Part shown: positions 26,228 through 33,654 of the stretch, piece after piece | Layout of the letters: each line of letters opens with the position of its first letter | Position numbering within the stretch: the first letter of the stretch is position 1 | Origin: Planctomycetota bacterium | Lineage (GTDB): Bacteria > Planctomycetota > Phycisphaerae > UBA1845 | Reading direction: 5' to 3' | Length of the DNA stretch: 33,654 nucleotides | Assembly: GCA_024278695.1 (NCBI GenBank) | Contig: JAJRSR010000042.1 | Coordinates: forward strand, 1 to 33,654 | The notes under the pieces: generated by a model | Seen by the model: the letters and a program-made list of their open reading frames with translations, nothing else | The model's database searches: none | What the model was told of the DNA's origin: nothing | Translations under genes and position numbers: made by a program

Positions 26228-27184
26228 TTATTTCGTGATTCGCGTACCCACGCGGCCGGCCACCGCATCGACGGCTTTGTCCAGCGGACCGATGACGACG
26301 TACGCCTCGTCCCGATCTGATCCTTCGAGGAAGCTGATCGCACCACGCACCTTCGGACCCATCGTTCCCGGTGGGAATTGGCCGTCGTCCAGGTGTTTTC
26401 GCGCCTCGGCCACCGTCATGGTTTCGATTTCGGTTTCGTCCGGCTGGCCGAAGTTGAGCCGAACGCGATCGACATCAGTCAGGATCATCATCGCGTCGGC
26501 GGCGACCTCTGCGGCGAGCATGGCACTGGCGAAGTCCTTATCGATCACCGCTGCGATGCCTTTCATGATGCCGTTCTCGTCGCGGACGGCCGGAATGCCC
26601 CCGCCGCCGCAAACGACAAGAAGCTCTCCCGCGTCCACGCTGCGACGGATGTGCTCAATCTCTAGAATCTCCGACGGCTTTGGCGACGGCACGAACCGAC
26701 GGAACACCCCAGGTTCGATCTCCTTGATGCGCCAGCCTTCGAGCCCCTTGAACCGCTCGGCCTCCTCGGCGGTCAACCGTTTGCCGATGGGCTTGCTCGG
26801 GTCTGCAAACGCCGGGTCTTTCGGATCCACCAGAATGGTCGTGACCACGGCTGTCACGATACGCCCATCACCGCGTCCGTGGAGTTCATTGTTGACCGTC
26901 TGGGCAAGCATATACCCCATGCCGCCCTGCACATGCGCGACGGCCACAACCATCGGCAGGCGATAGATAGCCCCAGCGGCGGCCGTGTTACGCAGCAGGA
27001 AGTTTCCGATCTGCGGGCCGTTGCCATGCGTGATGATGAGTTGGTGTCCGGCCTGGATCAGATCAACAAGTGCGACGGCCGTCCCGCGAGCGTTCTCAAA
27101 CTGCTCATCCACGTTACCCTGCTGATTGGCACGCGAAATCGCGTTGCCCCCCAGCGCGACCACGATTCGTAATGGTTCAGCCAT
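26228..27184 (-). CDS. arcC: Carbamate kinase
   Basis: The 318-aa product matches carbamate kinase along its whole length: ALGGNAI (10-16), THGNGPQIG (52-60), VVAVAHVQGGMGYML, VCGGGGIPAV and MGPKVRGAISFLE near the end. It transfers phosphate from carbamoyl phosphate to ADP, yielding ATP and carbamate, which falls apart to ammonia and CO2. ATG 27184 follows GAGAGG by 9 bases. It is the last gene of the rocD-argF-arcC group, 235 bases after argF, so it should use the carbamoyl phosphate made by ArgF. Confidence 0.95.
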   Translation of the reverse strand: MAEPLRIVVALGGNAISRANQQGNVDEQFENARGTAVALVDLIQAGHQLIITHGNGPQIGNFLLRNTAAAGAIYRLPMVVAVAHVQGGMGYMLAQTVNNELHGRGDGRIVTAVVTTILVDPKDPAFADPSKPIGKRLTAEEAERFKGLEGWRIKEIEPGVFRRFVPSPKPSEILEIEHIRRSVDAGELLVVCGGGGIPAVRDENGIMKGIAAVIDKDFASAMLAAEVAADAMMILTDVDRVRLNFGQPDETEIETMTVAEARKHLDDGQFPPGTMGPKVRGAISFLEGSDRDEAYVVIGPLDKAVDAVAGRVGTRITK

Positions 27185-27419
27185 CTATCAAGACCTCTCA
27201 CCCAGACACCTGCGGTCGTGGGGCATAAAACGATTCGTAGTAGCTACCAAATATGTCTATCGAGAGCGATCACACCGCCGAAACGCCGCGCGGGGGAGGT
27301 GTCCTTACCATCTCCGGTAAGCTTTCGCTCGCCACAGAACGGCTCCGCCCCATCTCGACAATTTACGATATCAACGTCCGAGACGGTCTGTCCACGTCCG
27401 AAATCCAGCGCGACACCCG

Positions 27420-28349
27420 CTACTGCAACAAATGCAAGATCAGCGCGCTCTGGGCGTGCATCCGGTTTTCGGCTTGATCGAAGATGGCCGCGTTCGGCAG
27501 CCGCGACGTATCGTAATCGATTTCATCACCGTAGTGAGCCGGGAGGCAGTGCAGGATCACCGCGTCATCATCGGCGCGCTTCATGGTTTCCGCGTCGATG
27601 CGGTAAGGCTCAAACACTTTACGCCGTTCGGCCGCCTCGGACTCCTGCCCCATCGACGCCCACACATCCGCATAGAGCATGTCCGCGCCTTCTGTGGCCG
27701 ACAGTTCCGGCGTGATCGTGATCTTCGCCCCGGTTTCAGCACCGATCGCAGCCGCTTGCTTCGTGACCTCGGCCTTAGGCTCAAAACCCTTCGGGCAGAT
27801 GATCGTCATGTTCATGCCCATCCGAGCGGCACCAAACATAAGCGAATGCGCGACGTTGTTGCCATCACCGATGTAACAGGCGTTGATCCCGTCCAGATGG
27901 CCCTTGCGCTCCAATACAGTCTGAAGGTCTGCCAGGATCTGGCACGGGTGCTCGAAATCACTAAGCCCGTTGATTACCGGAACCGTCGCGTGCGTCGCCA
28001 AGTCTTCGACAATGTCGTGCCCGAAAACACGGGCCATGATGACGTCAACATACCGAGACAGCACCAGCGCGATGTCTTCCGTCGTCTCCCGCTTGCCGAT
28101 GCTGATGTCCGTCGGTGCGAGGTAGATCGCATGCCCACCGAGCTTGGTCATGCCCGTCTCAAACGAGACGCGCGTGCGCAGTGAAGGCTTCTGGAAAATC
28201 ATGGCAAGCGTTTTGTTCGCCAGTGGTGCCGCGCCGAATGGCGCATCACCTTTGCGCAACGCCATCGCCGTCTTGAGGACAGTCATGATTTCTTCGGATG
28301 AAAAATCGAGCACGGAGTTAAAGCTGCGGCCCGTCAAACTCGTTGTCAC
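27420..28349 (-). CDS. argF: Ornithine carbamoyltransferase
   Basis: The 309-aa product has the carbamoyl phosphate motif SLRTR (56-60), HPCQ (134-137), the ornithine-loop SMGQE (232-236) and HCLPAH (267-272), all typical of ornithine rather than aspartate carbamoyltransferase. It interconverts ornithine plus carbamoyl phosphate with citrulline plus phosphate. The GTG start at 28349 follows AGGAG by 9-10 bases. Its place between rocD and arcC suggests the citrulline-splitting direction (as in ArcB), but sequence alone cannot separate ArgF from ArcB, and the symbol argF is used for the family. Confidence 0.93.
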   Translation of the reverse strand: MTTSLTGRSFNSVLDFSSEEIMTVLKTAMALRKGDAPFGAAPLANKTLAMIFQKPSLRTRVSFETGMTKLGGHAIYLAPTDISIGKRETTEDIALVLSRYVDVIMARVFGHDIVEDLATHATVPVINGLSDFEHPCQILADLQTVLERKGHLDGINACYIGDGNNVAHSLMFGAARMGMNMTIICPKGFEPKAEVTKQAAAIGAETGAKITITPELSATEGADMLYADVWASMGQESEAAERRKVFEPYRIDAETMKRADDDAVILHCLPAHYGDEIDYDTSRLPNAAIFDQAENRMHAQSALILHLLQ

Positions 28350-28488
28350 GATAGTTTACTCCTGCAAAAAACCGATCGCCTTTGTCCGGGTGGCCCGTGG
28401 CTTCAGCTTTAAAGGACACGAACCGGAGACTCGAAGACACATCGACCGCCGAACATTTCTCGATAACGAATCGTCTATCGCTTCCGGC

Positions 28489-28505
28489 GGCGGGCAGTGC
28501 CCGCC
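28489..28505. repeat. Perfect short palindrome between rocD and argF
   Basis: GGCGGGCA-G-TGCCCGCC is a perfect 8-bp inverted repeat around one base, in the 195-base gap between argF and rocD. It could fold in the mRNA and tune the ratio of the two proteins, or be a scattered REP-like element. Confidence 0.5.
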
Positions 28506-28544
28506 CTACCACGCCAACCAAACCCGTGACACCCACCAAGCTCG

Positions 28545-29768
28545 CTAGGTCAACACCTTCTCGATGCGTTCCAGTGCCCAGTCGATATCTTCTTTGGTAA
28601 TCACAAGCGGCGGCGCGAGCCGCATCGTTTGGGCGTGCGTATCCTTGCACAGCATGCCAGCGTCCATGAGCGCATTGCAATACTTCTTCGCGGGACCGGC
28701 CTCTGTCTTGAACTCGACCCCAACCCAAAGCCCACGCCCGCGAATCTCTTTGATCTTGTCGGTTTTGATGGCGCGGAGCCGACCGATCAAATAGTCACCC
28801 AACTCGGCGGCCTTTTGCTGATAGTCACCCGTCTTGAGCATCTCAACGACCTTCCGGGCGACCGCACACGAAAGCGGATTTCCACCGAAGGTGCTGCCGT
28901 GGTCACCGGGGGTGAACACGCTCAGAATCTCTCGGCTCGACACGACGGCCGAAATCGGCATGATCCCGCCCCCCAAAGCCTTACCGAGAATCAACACGTC
29001 CGGCACCACACCGTCGTGCTCGATGCAGAACGTCTTGCCGGTACGCCCCAGACCGGACTGAATCTCATCCGCGATGAACAACACGTTCTTTTCCGTGCAG
29101 AGGTCACGTACCTGCTTGAAATAGCCTTCGGGCGGCACGATGATACCGGCCTCGCCCTGGATCGGCTCGACCAGAAAGCCCACGGTGTTCTCATCGATCG
29201 CGTTGCGCAGCGCGTCGATGTTGCCGTACTCCACAATCTCAAAGCCAGGCGTGAACGGACCGAACCCGTCGCGGCACTGCGGGTCTGTCGAAAAACTGAT
29301 GACCGTGGTCGTGCGCCCATGAAAATTATCGGTGCAGCAGATGATCTTGGCCTTACCCGGCGCAACGCCCTTCTTGGTGTAGCCCCATTTGCGTGCGGTC
29401 TTGATGGCCGTCTCCACACCCTCGGCACCGGTGTTCATCGGAAGGATCGCTTCCATGCCGCAGAGCTCAGCCAGTTCACGCGAAAGCGGACCGAGCTGGT
29501 CGTTATGAAACGCGCGCGATGTCAGCGTGACACGATCAAGCTGCTGCTTGGCGACTTCGACGAGTTCCGCATTGCCGTGCCCGAAGTTGACGGCCGAGTA
29601 AGCCGCGAGCATGTCGAGGTAGCGTTTGCCATCTGCATCCTCAACCCATACGCCGTCGGCCTTGGCTACGACAACCGGCAACGGGCTGTAGTTGTGAGCA
29701 GCAAACGTTTCTACAAGTTCAATATGCTGTGCGCCACTTAGTTGCGCCGTCGCCGTGTCGACCGTCAT
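28545..29768 (-). CDS. rocD: Ornithine aminotransferase
   Basis: The 407-aa product is a class III PLP aminotransferase. Its N-terminal motif AAHNYSPLPVVVAKADGVWV and the following LDMLAAYSAVNFGH are typical of ornithine delta-aminotransferase rather than acetylornithine aminotransferase. NTGAEGVETAIKTARKWGY, VGFLVEPIQGEAGI, FIADEIQSGLGRTGK and the PLP lysine in LILGKALGGG (Lys263) are present. It converts ornithine and 2-oxoglutarate to glutamate semialdehyde and glutamate. ATG 29768 is chosen; a TTG at 29783 in frame is an unlikely extension. It is first of the leftward group, behind a good promoter. Confidence 0.93.
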   Translation of the reverse strand: MTVDTATAQLSGAQHIELVETFAAHNYSPLPVVVAKADGVWVEDADGKRYLDMLAAYSAVNFGHGNAELVEVAKQQLDRVTLTSRAFHNDQLGPLSRELAELCGMEAILPMNTGAEGVETAIKTARKWGYTKKGVAPGKAKIICCTDNFHGRTTTVISFSTDPQCRDGFGPFTPGFEIVEYGNIDALRNAIDENTVGFLVEPIQGEAGIIVPPEGYFKQVRDLCTEKNVLFIADEIQSGLGRTGKTFCIEHDGVVPDVLILGKALGGGIMPISAVVSSREILSVFTPGDHGSTFGGNPLSCAVARKVVEMLKTGDYQQKAAELGDYLIGRLRAIKTDKIKEIRGRGLWVGVEFKTEAGPAKKYCNALMDAGMLCKDTHAQTMRLAPPLVITKEDIDWALERIEKVLT

Positions 29769-29893
29769 CGCCGTCCCTTTCAAATGTTCATCATAAAGCC
29801 CACCAGTTGGCGGGCGCGAGTGCGTGGCGCTTTCACGCGACCGTTCCGCAGTGCCAGCGCTTCCGTATATCGGAATGACCGCTCGCGGGCGGG

Positions 29894-29922
29894 AGTATAG
29901 AGACGCCCCATTCGAGAATCAA
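29894..29922 (-). promoter_or_regulatory. Sigma70-like promoter of rocD-argF-arcC
   Basis: On the minus strand TTGATT (29917-29922) and TATACT (29894-29899) are separated by exactly 17 bases, close to the sigma70 consensus. Transcription would start near 29887, giving a leader of about 120 nt before rocD. No other -10/-35 pair as good was seen in this gap. Confidence 0.65.
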
Positions 29923-30030
29923 CCCATCATTTGAGGAATAAACCGCCGCCGCGTCTCAAGGGATTGGTGCTAGCGCAATCCGGAAAACCTACCGAACCGG
30001 GAACGGACGTCGGAAGCCGTTTGAGTAGGC

Positions 30031-31410
30031 TTAACGGGCGGTTGCAGACCTATCAGCCTTGGCGGCTTCGGCATCCGAATCCACCATGGCACCGCCGCCG
30101 CAGACCATGCCGATTTCGAGTTCGCTACGGCCACGTTGGGTGGAGGCTTCTGTGCCGTCGCGGGACCAGCCGCCCACACGAAAGGTGAAGCAGGCCCCTT
30201 CAACCACGTCCTCAAGAATGAGACCGGAAAGCGTCCCGAACCCGCCGCAGTAGTCGTCATTGCAGATCAGGAGGCTCGCATTGTCCTCAGGGCAAGGGCA
30301 GGCTTCGCCGGACTCGTTTGTGCCATAGAGGGCCAACATCGAATCATAGAGCCCGGATTGGCACATCTGGACGGTCATCGTGCCCGAGCACGGGGCGACG
30401 TACTCATACCACACGTCCACCTGAAAGCTCTCAACGCCGGACTCAGCACAATCCCCACCGGCTTGTGGACCGTCCGTGGAAGCCAGTCGCGTATCAGTGG
30501 CTACATGGCAGCGAAACGCCTCTGCGGTCTCATCCACGGGCAGGCAGGCCACCTCATCGGCGCAATCCTGTAGGAACACGTCGCAAACTTGACCAACCCC
30601 AAACACGTCCTCGCCTTCGGCGCACCGACCGAGCCCTTGCTCCGCGCTTTGTCCGCCGCAGATCGCTTCGGCGTTTTCGCAAATATCATTGGGAGCCACC
30701 GGACACCCGCCGAAAGTCGATTCGACCTCGTCGCAGGTCAAACCCGGAAGAAACAGCCCAAAAAACGGACAATCGAAATCATCCTCGACCTCTTCGCAAA
30801 ACGGACCCACACCCCCCGGACGACAGCACGCGCCGGGCTGCCCGCGTACCGAATCATCTCGCGCGCATACCGTCTCCTGTGTGGAGTCGTAGGCACCCTG
30901 CCCGAACCGCGACACGGCCGTCCAGTAAACCAACGCCATATAGCGGCATGCGGTAAACTCATCATCAAGAAGCGTCAGGTTCTCATCGCACAAGGCGTTC
31001 ATGTCTTCGAAGAACTGCTGATCGCACTCGTCTCGAGAAACACCACAGGTGCTGTAGCACCGGTTGTGCCCCTCGCAAGCCCCCGTGAAACAGGCCGACC
31101 CGATCGGACAGTCCGGCACGAGCGGCGCAACCTCAATCGGGCCGCAGGCAATGTCAGAGTTCGTCGTCAGCAGGACCGCACGGAGCCTCGCCTCAAAGGC
31201 CGCGTCACCCGACTGGCCGCACCCTCCGGCATTTATCAAGCCTGCCACCAACACACCTGCCACAAGCACACGTTTGCTTGCATGATGACGGGAGTGGGTC
31301 GGTCGTCGAAGCACCGCGCAGGTTGTTTCCTGTGGCTCGAAAGCATTTAATGCGTCGATCGGTCCATCGAAACCGATTCGCAACGACTGATAATACTTAA
31401 GAGCATTCAT
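30031..31410 (-). CDS. Lipoprotein-like protein with group XII phospholipase A2-like motif
   Basis: The 459-aa frame from ATG 31410 has a late hydrophobic segment (48-61) followed by NAGGC, which would make Cys64 a lipidation site; a GTG at residue 33 could be the true start. Residues about 88-170 carry CFTGACEGHNRCYSTCG, then DECDQQFFEDM (127-137), the pattern of group XII phospholipase A2 (CxxHDxCYxTCG...CDxxF). Here the His is kept (115) but the calcium-binding Asp is Asn116. The rest holds Cys clusters (CCRPGGVGPFCEE, CPVAPNDICENAEAICGG) and a pre-peptidase-C-like domain (about 335-440, DVWYEYVAPC to CFTFRVGGW) like that of the giant genes. Lipid hydrolysis or lipid binding outside the cell is inferred. 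The tail is Ala/Asp-rich. Confidence 0.75.
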   Translation of the reverse strand: MNALKYYQSLRIGFDGPIDALNAFEPQETTCAVLRRPTHSRHHASKRVLVAGVLVAGLINAGGCGQSGDAAFEARLRAVLLTTNSDIACGPIEVAPLVPDCPIGSACFTGACEGHNRCYSTCGVSRDECDQQFFEDMNALCDENLTLLDDEFTACRYMALVYWTAVSRFGQGAYDSTQETVCARDDSVRGQPGACCRPGGVGPFCEEVEDDFDCPFFGLFLPGLTCDEVESTFGGCPVAPNDICENAEAICGGQSAEQGLGRCAEGEDVFGVGQVCDVFLQDCADEVACLPVDETAEAFRCHVATDTRLASTDGPQAGGDCAESGVESFQVDVWYEYVAPCSGTMTVQMCQSGLYDSMLALYGTNESGEACPCPEDNASLLICNDDYCGGFGTLSGLILEDVVEGACFTFRVGGWSRDGTEASTQRGRSELEIGMVCGGGAMVDSDAEAAKADRSATAR

Positions 31411-31652
31411 CGTTTACCGTACCACCCGCTACCTAAGAACCCCATACCCAAGCCGCTCGCACACGCGGGGCAACAGCCCACGCAAACCCCCAGACCGTAA
31501 AGGTCTATCGGCAGGAAAGGGTCTTGGTCTGGTAATATACCCCGCAGAACCATCGGCCAAGGTAGCCAATGCGGTACTTGGCTGGAATTGATCAGGAAAA
31601 ACCAGGTCGCTCCGGGTTAGATCGCGAGACCGAAGCTGGTACAGGCCGTTTT

Positions 31653-33284
31653 TCAGCGATGGCGGCGTAAGTTGGTTCGCATGGCCGCCAGACCCGCGAA
31701 CATCCACAGCAGGTTCACCATACCCATAGCACCGCAGAAACCGCCGCAATCAGGGTTAGTCCCGGTACCATCCGGAACGGGCTGCTCGACCGGATCGTCC
31801 GCAGGTGCTTCCCCGGCTGGACCCTGCTCGCCTGGTTCGCCTTGTGGACCGGTCTCACCTTGTGGACCAGTAGCCCCTTGAGCACCGGTCTCGCCCTGCT
31901 CGCCCTGAGCACCCTCGCAATCCAAAACGTTGACCAGCGTATCCCCGTTGATGTCTTCCACGGGGTCGGCCACACCATTTTCGTTGAGATCCCAACAGGC
32001 CAAGCCATCCGCACCCGCTGCGCCCGTCGCACCGCCCACGCCATTGGCCCCACTCGCCCCGTCGGCACCGGGCGATCCTTCCAGCGGCACGGCCGGAACC
32101 ACGATCACCACGCCATCACAACTAGCCGTGTTTCCGGCAAAGTCTTCGGCGGTGAACGTGACGAAGTTCACACCGAGCGGAATATCGGTCGGCTCGTCGA
32201 GGGTGGTCGTCATGGCAATCGCGTCGGCCGCACTACAGCCGTCTGATACTGAGACGCTGGCCAGCCAGTCCTGAAGCTCCACACTGCCCGTCACGTCTGA
32301 TGCCGCAATGGCGAACACGGTTGTACTGTTGATGAAGAGTTCCTCTGGGCAGGTAATGGCCGGCGGCACTTTGTCCTGGTCCTGAAGCATGTGTTCGCTC
32401 AGTCCATCCATCAACCGTCCAGACAAATCAGTCGCCGACCGATCAATTATAATTGAGAAGGTCCGATCGCAAGGAAGCCCAACGAAAGGGAGACTGTAAC
32501 TTACCCCGTCCATTGTGCTTGGATCCCCGCTAGCAAGGGCCAATTCACCTAGATCGTCGAGCGCGTAAATTGAACCGCGCGTGACTGTCTGCGACTCCAT
32601 ATCTTCTGAAAACGTTACGGTCACGACTGGATCGGTATTAGAATCCAGGAAGAAAAAAACGCTTTCAACTGTGGGAGATTGTCCGTCATCTGAAGCCAAC
32701 AACGGCGCAGTGGTCAACCCCTCCACGAAGATGTCAAGATCAGCGTTGTCGATGACACCATCACCGTTAAGATCTGCACCTGCGGGAGGATTCGTGGAAT
32801 AAAGAATCGCCTGGTCCCCCGTATCCACAACGCCATCGCGATTCACGTCTCCTTGCAGGACTGTGTACTCGATAACAGCAGCACGACCGCTGGATGCATC
32901 CGCATCCGCATCGAGTGGCGTACCGTCTGTCCCAATGACAAGAACGTTTACGACCAAGGTCATCACGTCGGCATTCACAATGTCTACTGTGACAGCCACT
33001 GTATCCGTGGCGATGCCTACGGGAACCACGCTCACGCCGGAAAGCACACCTTGTGTCCGCGTGCGTACGGTGATAGCGCCAGGCGGAATCACGACATCCA
33101 CATCAAACGTCAACGTCACCTCTAGGCTTGCACGACCGTCAACGATCCACTCTACGGGGTCCGGCACGATCGACGCCACCTGAGGCGCAGCTTCAACCCG
33201 AGATGCGCCAAGGGTTACCATCAAGACAACACTTGCCAAGACACCAAGAGCCGGCAAGGCACTGCCTGAATTGATTCGATACAT
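31653..33284 (-). CDS. Surface protein with dockerin, HYR and collagen-like segments and C-terminal membrane tail
   Basis: ATG 33284 follows GGGAAGGGAAG; a start ten codons earlier is less likely. The 543-aa protein has a signal peptide (LGVLASVVLMVTLGASRVEA), a beta domain (about 35-140), a dockerin (about 143-195: DVNRDGVVDTGD, DLNGDGVIDNAD), another beta domain (VTVTFSEDM), a HYR-like domain (about 305-400: PPAITCPEELF, VNFVTFTAEDFAGNTASC), nine Gly-X-Y triplets (about 404-430), an EF-hand-like loop DLNENGVADPVEDINGD, and twelve more Gly-X-Y triplets (about 459-494). The end is CGGFCGAMG, a hydrophobic helix and RTNLRRHR, in the style of C-terminal sorting tails. It is probably anchored at the cell surface; no enzyme motif is seen. 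It lies 242 bases upstream of the phospholipase-like gene. Confidence 0.85.
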   Translation of the reverse strand: MYRINSGSALPALGVLASVVLMVTLGASRVEAAPQVASIVPDPVEWIVDGRASLEVTLTFDVDVVIPPGAITVRTRTQGVLSGVSVVPVGIATDTVAVTVDIVNADVMTLVVNVLVIGTDGTPLDADADASSGRAAVIEYTVLQGDVNRDGVVDTGDQAILYSTNPPAGADLNGDGVIDNADLDIFVEGLTTAPLLASDDGQSPTVESVFFFLDSNTDPVVTVTFSEDMESQTVTRGSIYALDDLGELALASGDPSTMDGVSYSLPFVGLPCDRTFSIIIDRSATDLSGRLMDGLSEHMLQDQDKVPPAITCPEELFINSTTVFAIAASDVTGSVELQDWLASVSVSDGCSAADAIAMTTTLDEPTDIPLGVNFVTFTAEDFAGNTASCDGVVIVVPAVPLEGSPGADGASGANGVGGATGAAGADGLACWDLNENGVADPVEDINGDTLVNVLDCEGAQGEQGETGAQGATGPQGETGPQGEPGEQGPAGEAPADDPVEQPVPDGTGTNPDCGGFCGAMGMVNLLWMFAGLAAMRTNLRRHR

Positions 33285-33291
33285 GATTGTT

Positions 33292-33310
33292 CTTCCCTTC
33301 CCTTCCCTTT
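33292..33310. repeat. Short CTTCC tandem run
   Basis: The plus strand reads three CTTCC-type units in a row; on the minus strand this is GGGAAGGGAAGGGAAG just before the 33284 start, giving several overlapping ribosome-binding possibilities. Such a run is prone to slippage, which would change spacing to the start. Confidence 0.45.
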
Positions 33311-33529
33311 GCATCGTGCGAAGATCACAAGAAGGCGACGGAGCCCTGATTACCTACCGGGAAACTCACTCGAGCACCCGCAAAGGCGAACACGCCACCC
33401 ACACGACCACAACACACAGACAGTCAATCAGCGTGAGAACCACAACTAAGCAAATGGCACAACAATACCCACGATAGACCCTCCCCCACCAGACGTTCAG
33501 GCTACCGAGTATAGCAGGGTCAGCGCACA

Positions 33530-33654
33530 TTAAGTTCCTTGTGCCGCAAGGACTTGCATCAAGAACTCGTTGTTCCAGCCGGCCATTTCGCTCTTCCCTT
33601 TGATGCTGTGCTTTGAGGGGTGGCGTTTGAGCAGGCTGATCGCGAAGCGACGCA
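33530..33654 (-). mobile_element. Transposase C-terminus (partial, enters at right edge)
   Basis: The minus strand encodes 40 residues and a TAA stop (33530-33532): RRFAISLLKRHPSKHSIKGK and then SEMAGWNNEFLMQVLAAQ. The pattern of Arg/Leu-rich helix, basic GIK-like linker, AGWxxxxLxxVL matches the C-terminal end of ISAs1 (H-repeat)-like DDE transposases as I remember them. The rest, including any catalytic residues, lies outside the window, and no terminal inverted repeat could be identified on this side, so whether the element is intact is unknown. Confidence 0.6.

Noticed and set aside
26235-26966. Plus-strand frame opposite arcC
   Set aside because: Antisense to a confident carbamate kinase; Ser/Arg-rich translation with no domain.
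27253-27477. Small plus-strand frame at the 3' end of argF
   Set aside because: It overlaps the conserved end of argF on the other strand and has no clear ribosome site. The part outside argF alone is too short to judge.
28629-29741. Plus-strand frame of 370 codons opposite rocD
   Set aside because: Antisense to a confident aminotransferase with PLP motifs, and the translation is Arg/His-rich without a fold.
33508-33531. TATACT as promoter of the collagen-like gene
   Set aside because: The hexamer is good but no TTGACA-like box lies 15-19 bases upstream, and it would leave a leader of over 200 bases.

Overview
The window looks like a piece of chromosome from a planctomycete, most likely of the Phycisphaerae type. 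The indications are giant secreted Cys-rich proteins ending in dockerin-type repeats, a prepilin-like protein with the [14 protein letters not shown] start, an anti-sigma zinc finger fused to a Ser/Thr kinase next to an ECF-type sigma factor, a TMTC-like membrane protein with TPRs, and many poorly described surface proteins. The phylum call is an inference from gene style; no rRNA or tRNA gene was recognised.

Left part (1-16010): a surface-protein region. A Cys-rich giant (at least 1692 codons, minus strand, running off the left edge) is divergent from a 1697-aa fusion carrying a PQQ-type sugar-dehydrogenase propeller, a cytochrome c-like stretch with two CxxCH motifs and a dockerin-like tail. 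Next come an orphan dockerin tail with no start codon, a 1013-aa Cys-rich repeat protein, and a 382-aa protein with a canonical dockerin. The three giants share a C-terminal module, and four proteins in the window share a pre-peptidase-C-like beta module, so this is a mix-and-match family of exported proteins.

Middle (16174-24332): rpmI-rplT with their own promoter and without infC; an exported tandem NTF2-like protein; a small unknown protein; a degenerate HAD-fold protein; a 133-residue protein with no Asp or Glu at all (19 Lys, 3 Arg, 8 Cys, strongly biased codons); the kinase and sigma-factor pair; and a prepilin-like protein followed by a good intrinsic terminator.

Right part (24490-33654): a TMTC-like GT-C membrane protein, then the leftward cluster rocD-argF-arcC behind a good sigma70-like promoter. 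These three enzymes could turn citrulline into ATP, ammonia, CO2 and glutamate semialdehyde. Upstream on the same strand lie a lipoprotein-like gene with a group XII phospholipase A2-like motif and a surface protein with dockerin, HYR and collagen-like Gly-X-Y segments plus a C-terminal hydrophobic sorting-like tail. A transposase C-terminus enters at the right edge.

The strongest candidates for undescribed biology are the acid-free Cys/Lys-rich protein, the zinc-finger kinase with its sigma factor, the dehydrogenase-cytochrome-dockerin fusion, and the phospholipase-like lipoprotein with a changed His-Asp pair.
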